Shown here: positions 5,184 to 12,937 of the stretch, piece after piece | How positions within the stretch are numbered: the stretch's first letter is position 1 | Layout of the letters: every line of letters begins with the position of its first letter | NCBI GenBank assembly: GCA_002502685.1 | Contig: DAQA01000018.1 | Span: 10,619-25,025, forward strand | Direction of reading: 5' to 3' | Origin: Euryarchaeota archaeon UBA202 | GTDB taxonomy: Archaea > Thermoplasmatota > E2 > UBA202 | Length of the DNA: 14,407 nucleotides | The notes under the pieces: generated by a model | What the model saw: the letters and a program-made list of their open reading frames with translations, nothing else | Databases searched by the model: none | What the model was told of the DNA's origin: nothing | Program-made: the position numbers and the translations under genes

Positions 5184-8021
5184 ATGAATATCTATAGATT
5201 CAGTCTTCTAATGGGGATTAGTTGTGTTCTTCTACTGTCCTCAGGTGGTATACCACAGCTTATACAGGAAAGCAACCTTAGCGAGGCGTGGGCATTCCAA
5301 GAGCGAGGGAACACACTTTATGTGGGAGGGAATGGACCGGGGAACTATACCTATATTCAGGAGGCGGTGGATAATGCCAGTACGGGTGATACAGTTATTG
5401 TGTATAATGGCACCTATATGGAGAATATCATTATTGATAAGACACTTATTCTTAGTGGTGAAAATGAGAATGAAACAATTATTGATGGGAACGGAATGGG
5501 CGACGGGGTGACAATTTCTGCAGAGAATATCATATTTTCGGGATTCACTATCCAAAATAGCGGGGAACAGGGAATTGGCGCGGGAATCACTGTACTGGCT
5601 AATAATGTCACTATCCAGGGGTGTATCAGTCAGAATAATACTTATTATGGGATCTATCTTATGAATTGTACAGGGGTCAATATATTAAATTGTACAGTTT
5701 TTAATAATCATTTTTCAGGTATCACCCTTGAAAATTCGAGTGGTAATAATATTGTTGGTTGTGTAAGCTATGGGCATCAGGGTATTACTCTTTCTTTGCC
5801 CACTTTACCCTCTGTGGGTATGGGAAATGGGGAACAGAGGAAGGACCCAGTTCTTCACGTTATATATGGTTACGTTTATTATGGAGATGTTAATCTTCCA
5901 GCTGGTAATGTAAATGTTACTGCTCGCGATGATAATATAAGTGTTAGCCATACGGATTTAACTGATTTTTCCGGCAAGTATGAGATTACTTTTTCCTTCT
6001 TTGATGGATATAGTGATGGAGACCATCTTACCATTTGGGCAAATGGTACAGGGATTTTTTCTGGATGGAAGGCCATCACAGAAGACTGGATTGATGAAAA
6101 CCAAACACCTGTGCAATATATTGATGTTATTCTTCTTCAATGGACATATGGAACAGGTTTCTTTTTGATTAATTCCACTAATAATACCCTTTTGGGGAGT
6201 ACTGGATACAATAACAGTATTGCCATTGGGAACCACAATGCTTGGGGAAACCTGTTCACCCAGTGTCACGGCTATAACAATACCCAGGGTATCCACCATT
6301 TTCTTTCCCCGAACAATACTGTCACGGAGTGTTCCTTTTATGGAAATAAATATGGCTGTGTATTTGCCCAAAACTCCACCGATAATAATGTGACAGCCAA
6401 TCAAATTTATGGCAACGACTGTGGAATAACTATAAGTAATAGCGGGGGTAATGTTGTATATAATAATTTTTTTATGAATGTGATAAATGCCATTGATGAT
6501 GATATAAACCAGTGGAATATTTCAAAAACTTTGGGTGAAAATATCGTGAATGGCACTTATCTAGGGGGTAATTTTTGGGATGATTATCTAGGGGGTGATA
6601 ATGATGGCGATGGATTAGGGGATACCTATCTGCCCTATAATTCTTCAGGAAAAATACAGAATGTTGGGGATTTTCATCCCCTTACTTTCCCCAATTTGAA
6701 GCCCACTGCAGAGGATGACTACTACACCATACCTGAAGACTCCATCAACATCACCCTAGACCCCCTCGCCAACGACACCGATCCAGAGAACAACACACTC
6801 ACCATCGCCACCATCACCACGCCACTCCACGGAACCGCCACCCACAACACCACACACATCACCTACACACCCACACCCAACTACTACGGCACCGACACAC
6901 TCACCTACACCATCACCGATGGAAACACCACCGACACCGCCACCATCCACATCACCATCACCAACATCAACGACCCACCCACCGCAAACTTCACCTTTAC
7001 ACCAGAGAATCCATCAATTGAGGATGTTATCCAATTCACTGACACCTCAACAGATATTGATGGAGAAGAAATTATCACCTGGCTGTGGAATTTTGGGGAT
7101 GGGAACACGTCAAGTAACCAAAATCCAACTCATCAATATGGTATTGCCACCATTTATCAAGTGACATTAACTGTATGGGACACCGAAGGAGCCAATGACA
7201 CTATTACACAAAATGTATCAGCGATTGTACCCACCATTGACTATATCCTTATCACCTATAAATCACATAATGAGATAAATGATGATAACATAAGTACCCG
7301 ATTTTCCCTGGTTCTCTATGCATCGGGTTTTAATACAACTCTGGGTTATTTAGGATTTGTAGATGCCAATTGGAGTATCAGTACAACCACTAGCAATGCA
7401 TCACTTAATCAAACCACGGGTGCAACTGTTTCTTTTGATGCCGGATGGCAGGACGGCACTGCTACCCTATCACTCGATGATGGCAATGGCCATAGTGATA
7501 CTGTTGAATTTACCATAAATTCTAGTCTATGGAGCGTGGTGTTCTATAAGAGCTGGAACTTGATTACTGTCCCCATGGATAATACATGGACTGCGGAGTC
7601 CCTGGGGGATAATATCACAGGTTGTAGTGTGGTGATTATGTTTAATGCCAGCACACAGACCTTTGTGACCCACGTGGTGGGTATTCCCCATGATGATTTC
7701 CCCATTGAGGATGGTGTAGGATATTTTGTGTTTTGTACATGTGATAGTATTTTTAGCATGCCTGATTTTTCCATCTCTAGTGTTACTGTTCATATTTTTG
7801 GGGACTGGAATATTTTGGGTTGGTATCAGGATTATTCTACCACTGCAGAGTCATTGGGCCAGAATATTAGTGGTACCTCTGTTGTTATAATGTTTAATTC
7901 AATTACACAGACTTTCCTGACCCATGTGGTGGATACACCCCATGACAACTTCAACATTGAGCGGGGTATGGGCCTCTTTATCTATACCACTGAGACAAGC
8001 TACTGGCACGGAGAAGGATAA
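5184..8021 (+). CDS. Secreted NosD-like beta-helix protein with cadherin-like, PKD and duplicated C-terminal domains
   Basis: The 945-residue protein is a modular exported surface protein. Residues 1-37 form a signal peptide (hydrophobic core 6-20, likely cleavage after AWA or AFQ). Residues 41-203 and 322-480 form a right-handed parallel beta-helix of the NosD/CASH type, with many NN and NxT turns and the typical end segment GGNFWDDYLGGDNDGDG. Between them, about 222-320, sits a separate beta-sandwich resembling carboxypeptidase regulatory-like domains. A cadherin-like/tandem-95 type domain follows (508-597, Asp/Thr-rich, ending NINDPP), then a PKD domain (599-680, with WNFGDG at 635-640), an Ig-like region (683-778) and two copies of a 60-residue C-terminal unit. 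NxS/T glycosylation sequons are very frequent. There is no C-terminal membrane helix. The role is probably cell-surface binding or adhesion; no catalytic residues are recognised. Confidence 0.9.
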   Translation: MNIYRFSLLMGISCVLLLSSGGIPQLIQESNLSEAWAFQERGNTLYVGGNGPGNYTYIQEAVDNASTGDTVIVYNGTYMENIIIDKTLILSGENENETIIDGNGMGDGVTISAENIIFSGFTIQNSGEQGIGAGITVLANNVTIQGCISQNNTYYGIYLMNCTGVNILNCTVFNNHFSGITLENSSGNNIVGCVSYGHQGITLSLPTLPSVGMGNGEQRKDPVLHVIYGYVYYGDVNLPAGNVNVTARDDNISVSHTDLTDFSGKYEITFSFFDGYSDGDHLTIWANGTGIFSGWKAITEDWIDENQTPVQYIDVILLQWTYGTGFFLINSTNNTLLGSTGYNNSIAIGNHNAWGNLFTQCHGYNNTQGIHHFLSPNNTVTECSFYGNKYGCVFAQNSTDNNVTANQIYGNDCGITISNSGGNVVYNNFFMNVINAIDDDINQWNISKTLGENIVNGTYLGGNFWDDYLGGDNDGDGLGDTYLPYNSSGKIQNVGDFHPLTFPNLKPTAEDDYYTIPEDSINITLDPLANDTDPENNTLTIATITTPLHGTATHNTTHITYTPTPNYYGTDTLTYTITDGNTTDTATIHITITNINDPPTANFTFTPENPSIEDVIQFTDTSTDIDGEEIITWLWNFGDGNTSSNQNPTHQYGIATIYQVTLTVWDTEGANDTITQNVSAIVPTIDYILITYKSHNEINDDNISTRFSLVLYASGFNTTLGYLGFVDANWSISTTTSNASLNQTTGATVSFDAGWQDGTATLSLDDGNGHSDTVEFTINSSLWSVVFYKSWNLITVPMDNTWTAESLGDNITGCSVVIMFNASTQTFVTHVVGIPHDDFPIEDGVGYFVFCTCDSIFSMPDFSISSVTVHIFGDWNILGWYQDYSTTAESLGQNISGTSVVIMFNSITQTFLTHVVDTPHDNFNIERGMGLFIYTTETSYWHGEG
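6717..6990 (+). other. Compositionally distinct segment encoding the cadherin-like domain
   Basis: Within the surface-protein gene, codons about 512-602 switch sharply to C-ending codons (ACC, ATC, CAC, AAC, GAC) and almost no G. The flanking parts of the same gene use mostly A/T-ending codons. The edges coincide with the cadherin-like domain, from just before EDDYYTIPE to just after the start of the PKD domain. This suggests the domain was acquired as a unit or homogenised by recombination among repeat-domain genes. Confidence 0.7.
7554..7985 (+). repeat. Two tandem copies of a C-terminal surface-protein unit
   Basis: Copy 1 (7554-7733, residues 791-850) and copy 2 (7806-7985, residues 875-934) are both exactly 60 codons and 84 codons apart. 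Shared elements include WN at the start, TAESLG.NI, the SVVIMFN segment, TQTF.THVV, PHD.F.IE and G.G.F.. near the end. A third copy ends the truncated gene at 1-82. The unit is a candidate secretion, anchoring or S-layer attachment domain. The role is inferred from its terminal place and conservation only. Confidence 0.8.
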
Positions 8022-8040
8022 TAAAAAAAAAAAAATAAAA
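8022..8040 (-). terminator. T-tract on the minus strand after the lipid-kinase genes
   Basis: Read on the minus strand this stretch is nearly pure T (A on the plus strand). It lies about 190 bases past the stop of the P-loop kinase gene and directly at the end of the convergent surface-protein gene. It could stop the minus-strand operon. The 8022-8232 gap holds no other feature that I can support. Confidence 0.35.
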
Positions 8041-8232
8041 AGTAACAAGGAATCTTTTCCTGCTGGTAAAAACACAAAAGGTGAGAGGTTTTGTCCTGGT
8101 AACACGGCTCTGCTGCGACAATCCTGTTTCTTATGCTTGTGGTGATACTCAGTCGATTAGGATATCCAATGCAAAATAGAGATATTCTTTTTCCCCTTAA
8201 TTATGTATGTTCTTTACAGATTATGATAACAA

Positions 8233-8814
8233 TTATACACTTGTTTTTTGATCCAGTGAATCCAGAATACTAGCTATTTGTGCATAGGTTTTTTGGATCG
8301 AATGGTTTCCATCAATAATATGCCAATCCTGTACCAGTTGAAGTGCTTTGTACCGAACGTGTCGTAATTCCTGTAGATTTTCAAACATCTCTCTTTCTGA
8401 TCGGGCTGTAAGTCTCCTTAGTGATTCTTGAGGAGTCACATCTAAAAAAAACATGTAGGGAGACAAGGGCAGAAATGTTGAAAAGACCTTGTATAATATC
8501 CGTGCTAAAAAGAAAGGGAGATAGGCGACACCTACTAGATAGCGGACAATGATAAAGGTGTCAATATTCCTTTTTTTGTAGAATTTTCTGATTGAATAAA
8601 TGACATCCAGTGCATAAAAGATCGAGGCTTTGAAATGATTGAGTTTCCCTGTGCCCAGGAGAGCTTTTTTGGCCTCTTGTCCATAGTAATTATCACGTTC
8701 TGGATGTGAACGAATCAGAACTGTCTCATCCAGGGATTCATATCTTTTTTTAATTAGTCTTGCTTGGGTGTCCTTCCCTGAACCATCCAGTCCATCTACC
8801 ACGATAAATCGCAT
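8233..8814 (-). CDS. Thymidylate-kinase-like P-loop kinase (divergent)
   Basis: The 193-residue protein has the TMP kinase fold. The Walker A motif is GLDGSGKDTQ (8-17), a beta-strand plus Asp is MFFLDVTP (121-128), and RSEREMFEN (138-146) occupies the LID position. It departs from true dTMP kinases at the substrate site: the DR(Y/H) motif is IIVRYLVG (88-95), with Val90 in place of Asp, and the following AYQ-type segment is AYLP. I recall archaeal proteins with the same RYLxGxAYLP signature, so this may be a subfamily rather than a lone mutation. It begins two bases after the SEC59-like kinase stop, so it is very probably co-translated with it. That context makes a lipid-phosphate substrate worth considering besides dTMP. 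The fold call is sure; the substrate is not. Confidence 0.8.
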   Translation of the reverse strand: MRFIVVDGLDGSGKDTQARLIKKRYESLDETVLIRSHPERDNYYGQEAKKALLGTGKLNHFKASIFYALDVIYSIRKFYKKRNIDTFIIVRYLVGVAYLPFFLARILYKVFSTFLPLSPYMFFLDVTPQESLRRLTARSEREMFENLQELRHVRYKALQLVQDWHIIDGNHSIQKTYAQIASILDSLDQKTSV

Positions 8815-8816
8815 GA

Positions 8817-9473
8817 TTACCCATATATTATAACGCCATAATAGATAAATGAGGCTAAAAATGACACGGTTAAATTATCAAGTCCCTTGGGTGTAATACC
8901 TTCAATGAATGCGGCAGAAACTGCTATAGCAATAATCAGGAGAATATTGAGAGGCGCATGATAATAAAGAAGAACAACAAGCCCCATAATACAGATCACG
9001 ATAAACATAGTAAGGGACCCCTCAACTGTTTTGTAATCACCGAGAATCTTATACCCCTGTTTACCATACTTAGTTCCTATAAGGGAGGCGAAACCATCAC
9101 CATAGGACATGGCTACAATACCCATGGCAATAATTTCAGGGGTATCAAAAAAGATAAACGCGAGGATAGTCCATGAGATGGAATAGTAGACCAGACCTAA
9201 TCCATGCCCGGTGGCCGATGTTCCGCTGACCACCTTTAAGGGGGAATAGGGACTTACTAGAAATGTTAAGGCAATAAAAGGTGCGGCTGCAAGAAAGGCC
9301 ATCACCCATCGTGTTTCAAACAAGGGTAGTAGAAGAAATACGTTGCCCACCATGATGTGTAAAAATTTCCTGCTAAAAAGAGGGTATTTTGCTAAAATTT
9401 TTTCTGAAATAAAAAGAAGAACAAGGACATACGAGTATACCAAAATAAGGCCGATGACATCCCCTGATATCAT
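8817..9473 (-). CDS. SEC59/phytol-kinase-like polyprenol kinase or CTP transferase family membrane protein
   Basis: The 218-residue integral membrane protein has about six or seven hydrophobic segments and the family marks of the dolichol kinase / phytol kinase / CDP-lipid synthase group. These are RKFLHI (35-40), YGDGFASLIG (124-133) followed by YGK, KTVEGSL (148-154) and EGITPKGLDNLTV (191-203). Members transfer phosphate from CTP to isoprenoid alcohols such as dolichol, phytol or geranylgeraniol. The start has a minus-strand GGTGAT ribosome site 11 bases upstream, and the UbiA stop is 30 bases upstream. The tight link to UbiA and a P-loop kinase points to isoprenoid lipid synthesis or salvage. 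CarS (CDP-archaeol synthase) is a related fold but has different motifs, so I favour kinase over cytidylyltransferase. Confidence 0.8.
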   Translation of the reverse strand: MISGDVIGLILVYSYVLVLLFISEKILAKYPLFSRKFLHIMVGNVFLLLPLFETRWVMAFLAAAPFIALTFLVSPYSPLKVVSGTSATGHGLGLVYYSISWTILAFIFFDTPEIIAMGIVAMSYGDGFASLIGTKYGKQGYKILGDYKTVEGSLTMFIVICIMGLVVLLYYHAPLNILLIIAIAVSAAFIEGITPKGLDNLTVSFLASFIYYGVIIYG

Positions 9474-9484
9474 ATTCTTTGTAT

Positions 9485-9490
9485 ATCACC
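9485..9490 (-). promoter_or_regulatory. Ribosome-binding site of the SEC59-like kinase gene
   Basis: GGTGAT on the minus strand is an exact match to the core archaeal anti-16S sequence. It stands 11 bases before the ATG at 9473, within the 30-base gap after the UbiA stop. The spacing is slightly long. Confidence 0.55.
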
Positions 9491-9503
9491 GGATTTTATA
9501 ATT

Positions 9504-10391
9504 TTATGCGAAGGCACCAGCCAAAAAGGCAATCAATCCAATAAAGAGAGCAATGAGACTCAGTCGTCTCATTTGTTTCATACTATCCATATCATGACGA
9601 CTAAACAGGACGGCTGAGATATATATTAGAATAAAATCGGTGATGAGAACCAATGCCAAATAGACATGATCATGATAATATGCCTTTTCAATGGGTGCCA
9701 AATAGGGAATCACGCTCATAATGGCAGTGATGACATATAAAAAAGAGGAGATTTGATTTGCTTTCTGTTTTCCAAGATAGAAAGCAAACGAACGGGTGTG
9801 CCGCTCTATGTCCCCCTCTAAATCCATGACGTCCTTCATGATTTCCCGAGCTGCTCCTGAAAAAAATGCAATAACCGCGATAACAATAACAATATGGGGG
9901 ATATGTGAAGATATTGCCAGGGATCCAAAAATAAAGGGTATGGCCATGACAAAGGCAATATAAAAATTACTAATAATTTTGATTTCCTTGAGCTTAACAT
10001 CATAAAGGGTGGCAATAAAAGCATTAATGACAGCAACGACAAAACAGGTAGTATTAACCAGATAACTTGTGATAAGACCACTAGGGAGCAAAAAAAGATA
10101 AACAAATAAGGCAGTGCGTGGATGAAGATCACCCCTTGCTAGCGGACGATCGAAACGCTTATTTTTTATATCCACCTCAAGATCAAAGTAATCATTAAGG
10201 CTAAAAGTGGCCGCCTCAAGAAAAAGAGCCGTAAGAAAAGCAAATAATCCTTTCTCAAAGGAGGGGAGTCCTTGTCCCGTGATTACAGAGCCAATAAAAA
10301 TAGCAAGAGCAATCATGACACCATGTTCCAGACGCATCAATTCCCACAGTGCCCGAAGTTTATCCATAAAAAATGAAGGCTTTCTATTCAC
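9504..10391 (-). CDS. UbiA-family prenyltransferase (digeranylgeranylglyceryl phosphate synthase-like)
   Basis: The 295-residue membrane protein has eight or nine helices and both Asp-rich motifs of UbiA enzymes. These are NDYFDLEVD (66-74) followed by NKRFDRPLARG, and REIMKDVMDLEGD (182-194), which bind the Mg-prenyl diphosphate. In archaea this family includes the enzyme that adds the second geranylgeranyl chain to glycerol-1-phosphate lipids; quinone or chlorophyll-type prenyl transfer is an alternative. Two starts are possible. The GTG at 10391 overlaps the stop of a small upstream ORF as GTGA, favouring coupled translation. The ATG at 10367 gives the more usual N-terminus MDKLRALWELMR. 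No ribosome site is clear for either. It heads the tight run of prenyl-lipid genes. Confidence 0.88.
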   Translation of the reverse strand: MNRKPSFFMDKLRALWELMRLEHGVMIALAIFIGSVITGQGLPSFEKGLFAFLTALFLEAATFSLNDYFDLEVDIKNKRFDRPLARGDLHPRTALFVYLFLLPSGLITSYLVNTTCFVVAVINAFIATLYDVKLKEIKIISNFYIAFVMAIPFIFGSLAISSHIPHIVIVIAVIAFFSGAAREIMKDVMDLEGDIERHTRSFAFYLGKQKANQISSFLYVITAIMSVIPYLAPIEKAYYHDHVYLALVLITDFILIYISAVLFSRHDMDSMKQMRRLSLIALFIGLIAFLAGAFA

Positions 10392-10552
10392 AAAAATTTT
10401 TTGATTACAAAATACAGCAAGAAATTATACCCTGAATCTAGGAAAACACCAATAATCACAATGCCAATAATGAAATAATACAGACCAAAAAAAAATAAAA
10501 AATTTAAAATGTCGATATACGCAATAAAAACCGGTCTAGGGATACATGCCAA
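10388..10552 (-). CDS. Possible small membrane protein (54 residues, TTG start)
   Basis: An open frame on the minus strand runs from TTG at 10552 to TGA at 10388-10390. The product is very hydrophobic: PRPVFIAYIDILNF, then FGLYYFIIGIVIIGVFLDSG, then a tail ending VIKKFL. Two short helices with a basic end are likely. Its stop overlaps the UbiA GTG codon (GTGA), as in coupled archaeal genes. The second half uses a normal mixture of codons, not just T-runs. Against it: there is no ATG in frame, no good ribosome site, a run of nine T's that inflates Phe, and a TATA-like GGTATAATTTC at 10420-10430 within it that could instead be the UbiA promoter. I do not recognise the sequence. Confidence 0.4.
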   Translation of the reverse strand: MACIPRPVFIAYIDILNFLFFFGLYYFIIGIVIIGVFLDSGYNFLLYFVIKKFL

Positions 10553-10666
10553 ATTTTATGGTAACTTGGCCCTTTACACTGACTTTTACCCTGGATTAGT
10601 ATGCTCCTTACGTCTCAAGAAAAAGAAACATTATGAGGGATTTCATCACACAAGGAAAGCCCCATA

Positions 10667-11752
10667 TTACATCTCTACCTGGTTGTCTCCTTCAGCATAA
10701 TATCCTTCCATTCGGTGATAGAGAATCATACCGATAAATGCTGCCACAATGCCCCCAACAATTTTTATAAAAATAAGGGGGGTTAATAAGGTAGTGACAG
10801 CAGCTGCTTGACTTAATTTGATTAACACATCTATCATGGCAGAAGCAATGAGACCAAAAGCAGGCAGTGAGAATAGGAGGATGGAATAGTTCCATAAAAT
10901 GGTTTTCTGCCGAAGATAAACATCAGTGAATCTCCCTGCTGCTGAAATAAGGGTGGCTACAACAACCCACCAGATAACATTATCCAGGAATAACAAAACA
11001 TATTCAAAGGCGGTCCCTGAGGAAACAGAACGAGTAATATTATATGCATTAAGAAAAGCTCCAATAATGACAAAGAGAGCTAAAAAATTAGCAAAGAGTG
11101 TGATCTTGCCACTTTTCAATCCTGCAGAAACTTCGTTACCAATCTCTGTAGCTACCCACTCCAAATGAAAAACACGAACTAAAAGATACATCCCCAATAT
11201 AAGAAGAACAGCGGCAAATCCTACCGATGACCCAATGATGGCAAAAAATCCCCAGATGACTAGAATAAGAGAAAGAGGAAGGACAAATTTTTTTTGCATT
11301 TTCTCATCCTCTAGGAAACGAGCAAGAAGGTAATAGGTGCCCTCTAATCCCTGGCTTTGCCGCACCACAGTTCTTTTCACTGAATTTATTTTGACTCGCG
11401 ACTCAACGAGGGGAACAATATATTCATCCTCTGCACCATCAGTAACAAGGATAACACCTTCAGGTTTATATGTCGCAATAACCTGGTCCAATTGATCAGA
11501 TAAAATTTGATCTGATTGGGGGCCAATCTCAATATCACCACAGATAGTCACTATTTCAGCATCCTTATCCTTGAGCTTATCATAGGTGGAAATAGCAGAA
11601 AACATACAGTTGACATCTGATTCTTCCGGATCAACAAGAGCAAGTTGCTCTGCAGCTTCAAGATTTTTTTTCCTGCCAATAACAGGTGCCGAAATGGATG
11701 TCTTCCTGCCTAAATCGTTATCCCTATCGATACAGAGAATAAGAATTCTCAT
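10667..11752 (-). CDS. DUF373 family membrane protein
   Basis: The 361-residue protein belongs to the archaeal DUF373 family, whose function is unknown. A soluble N-terminal domain (1-150) has family segments: MRILILCIDRDNDLG at the start, GDIEIGPQSD (72-81), VTDGAEDEYIVPL (103-115), SRVKINSVKR (118-127) and VRQSQGLEGTYY (130-141). The acidic, nucleotide-domain-like pattern is suggestive, but no catalytic role is known. Five or six membrane helices follow, between about 156 and 345. It lies 113 bases after the HTH-PAS gene stop and about 115 bases before the small ORF preceding UbiA, all on one strand. T-rich sequence after its stop on the minus strand (TTTCTTTTTCTT near 10620) may end its transcript. 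A link to lipids is only positional. Confidence 0.85.
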   Translation of the reverse strand: MRILILCIDRDNDLGRKTSISAPVIGRKKNLEAAEQLALVDPEESDVNCMFSAISTYDKLKDKDAEIVTICGDIEIGPQSDQILSDQLDQVIATYKPEGVILVTDGAEDEYIVPLVESRVKINSVKRTVVRQSQGLEGTYYLLARFLEDEKMQKKFVLPLSLILVIWGFFAIIGSSVGFAAVLLILGMYLLVRVFHLEWVATEIGNEVSAGLKSGKITLFANFLALFVIIGAFLNAYNITRSVSSGTAFEYVLLFLDNVIWWVVVATLISAAGRFTDVYLRQKTILWNYSILLFSLPAFGLIASAMIDVLIKLSQAAAVTTLLTPLIFIKIVGGIVAAFIGMILYHRMEGYYAEGDNQVEM

Positions 11753-11865
11753 TAGACATCAGATAAATATGCCATTATTTGAAAGTTACGATAACTATCC
11801 CGGTAGATCCGCATAAGTAATCCAAAAAAAAATCTCCAAGGGGTAATATGCGCCCCATGAATTTA

Positions 11866-12825
11866 TTATGTAATGTCCTCTTCGCCGGGATTAGATGTAA
11901 CAGTACTGAGTATATTCACAATGGCTTGGGGTCTGCCATCTGGTGTTTTTTCTGCTATGCCTACTCTACTAATAAAAAATTTTTTATCTCCCAGTGGAGC
12001 AGTAAAATCTGTCTTTAACTGAATAATCTTTTTTTCAGCGAAAACCTGTTGCATGAAACAGGGAGAACAGGGAGAATCGCGACCATAAAATGCTTTATAA
12101 CATTTTTTCCCCTCGATATCATCATTAATAATGTGTTTGAATGGCTCATTGGCCATTATAATTCTATAGTCCCTGTTAATCATGACCACTGGATCACTTA
12201 GGGTATTAAGAACCCTTGACAGCTTCTCCTCAGCCCGTCTTGCCTTCTCTTGATTTTCAATCTCATTTGTTACATTCTGGATGACCACGGCAATACCCAT
12301 CCCCCCGTCTTTAAGGATGGCAGGATAGAGATGAAGATTGATATGTCTCACGCCGTTACGTAACTTTTTTCCCACATAGATGGCAGGGAATTCAAAAAAT
12401 TCTCCATCCAATGTCTGATACAATAGATCAGAGATCTGTCGATCATCAACTCTAAGTGTATGTATATTCACCACTTTAAAGAAATCTTCACCCACAAAAT
12501 TATCATGATTATTTCCTTTACATGCATGGTTTTTAGCTGACTCATTAATATTTACAATCTTAAAGTTTCGATCCAAGACAAAAATGCAATCAGATGAATA
12601 ATGGATTAGAGAAGTCACAGGGATACCGGATGTCAAGAAAAAAACTTTGGCTGGCCCGTATCTTTTCATTTGAATGTGTCCCTGAGCAAGCAACACATCT
12701 AAATATTTTGAGACCGTATTTCTATTTTTTCCCAAATAATCTGAAATTTCTTGCAATCCAAGTCCTCGTGAATGATCACTTAAAATAGGAATAATCTCAT
12801 CGAGCAACTCTTGATATCGCTTCAT
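11866..12825 (-). CDS. HTH-PAS transcriptional regulator with two PAS domains
   Basis: The 319-residue cytoplasmic protein has an N-terminal winged-helix region (1-65) with the recognition-helix stretch QEISDYLGKNRNTVSKYL (25-42). PAS domain 1 follows (about 74-188, opening SSDCIFVLDRNFKIV), then a short linker (QEKARRAEEKLSRVL) and PAS domain 2 (about 207-310, opening SDPVVMINRDYRII). PAS 2 carries CYKAFYGRDSPCSPC (242-256). The Cys-(x)10-Cys-(x)2-Cys arrangement is common in PAS sensors and could hold a metal or act as a redox switch. It has no kinase domain, so it acts directly as a one-component regulator. It ends in tandem stops (TAATAA). Its divergent upstream region holds a palindrome and direct repeats, possible operator sites. 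The ligand is unknown. Confidence 0.88.
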   Translation of the reverse strand: MKRYQELLDEIIPILSDHSRGLGLQEISDYLGKNRNTVSKYLDVLLAQGHIQMKRYGPAKVFFLTSGIPVTSLIHYSSDCIFVLDRNFKIVNINESAKNHACKGNNHDNFVGEDFFKVVNIHTLRVDDRQISDLLYQTLDGEFFEFPAIYVGKKLRNGVRHINLHLYPAILKDGGMGIAVVIQNVTNEIENQEKARRAEEKLSRVLNTLSDPVVMINRDYRIIMANEPFKHIINDDIEGKKCYKAFYGRDSPCSPCFMQQVFAEKKIIQLKTDFTAPLGDKKFFISRVGIAEKTPDGRPQAIVNILSTVTSNPGEEDIT

Positions 12826-12925
12826 GCTATCATACCAAAATTACCAGGGTGAAGGGACCTAGTGATGAGATGAGGATCCATAGGATATACCGAGGATGCC
12901 GGTATTCTTAATAAAAAATCACAAC

Positions 12926-12937
12926 AAGATGCATCTT
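12926..12937. repeat. Perfect 12-bp palindrome upstream of the HTH-PAS gene
   Basis: AAGATGCATCTT is its own reverse complement and lies 101 bases before the regulator start, near its likely promoter. A dimeric winged-helix protein could bind it, so self-regulation is a simple reading. That role is inference. Confidence 0.45.

Noticed and set aside
6756..6950. Gly/Val-rich open frame on the minus strand
   Set aside because: It is a mirror of the C-rich codons of the cadherin-like domain on the plus strand.
8022..8232. Possible small RNA or short gene between the convergent surface-protein and kinase genes
   Set aside because: I found no box C/D pair, no stable hairpin and no ORF with a start signal; only the A/T tract at its edge is notable.
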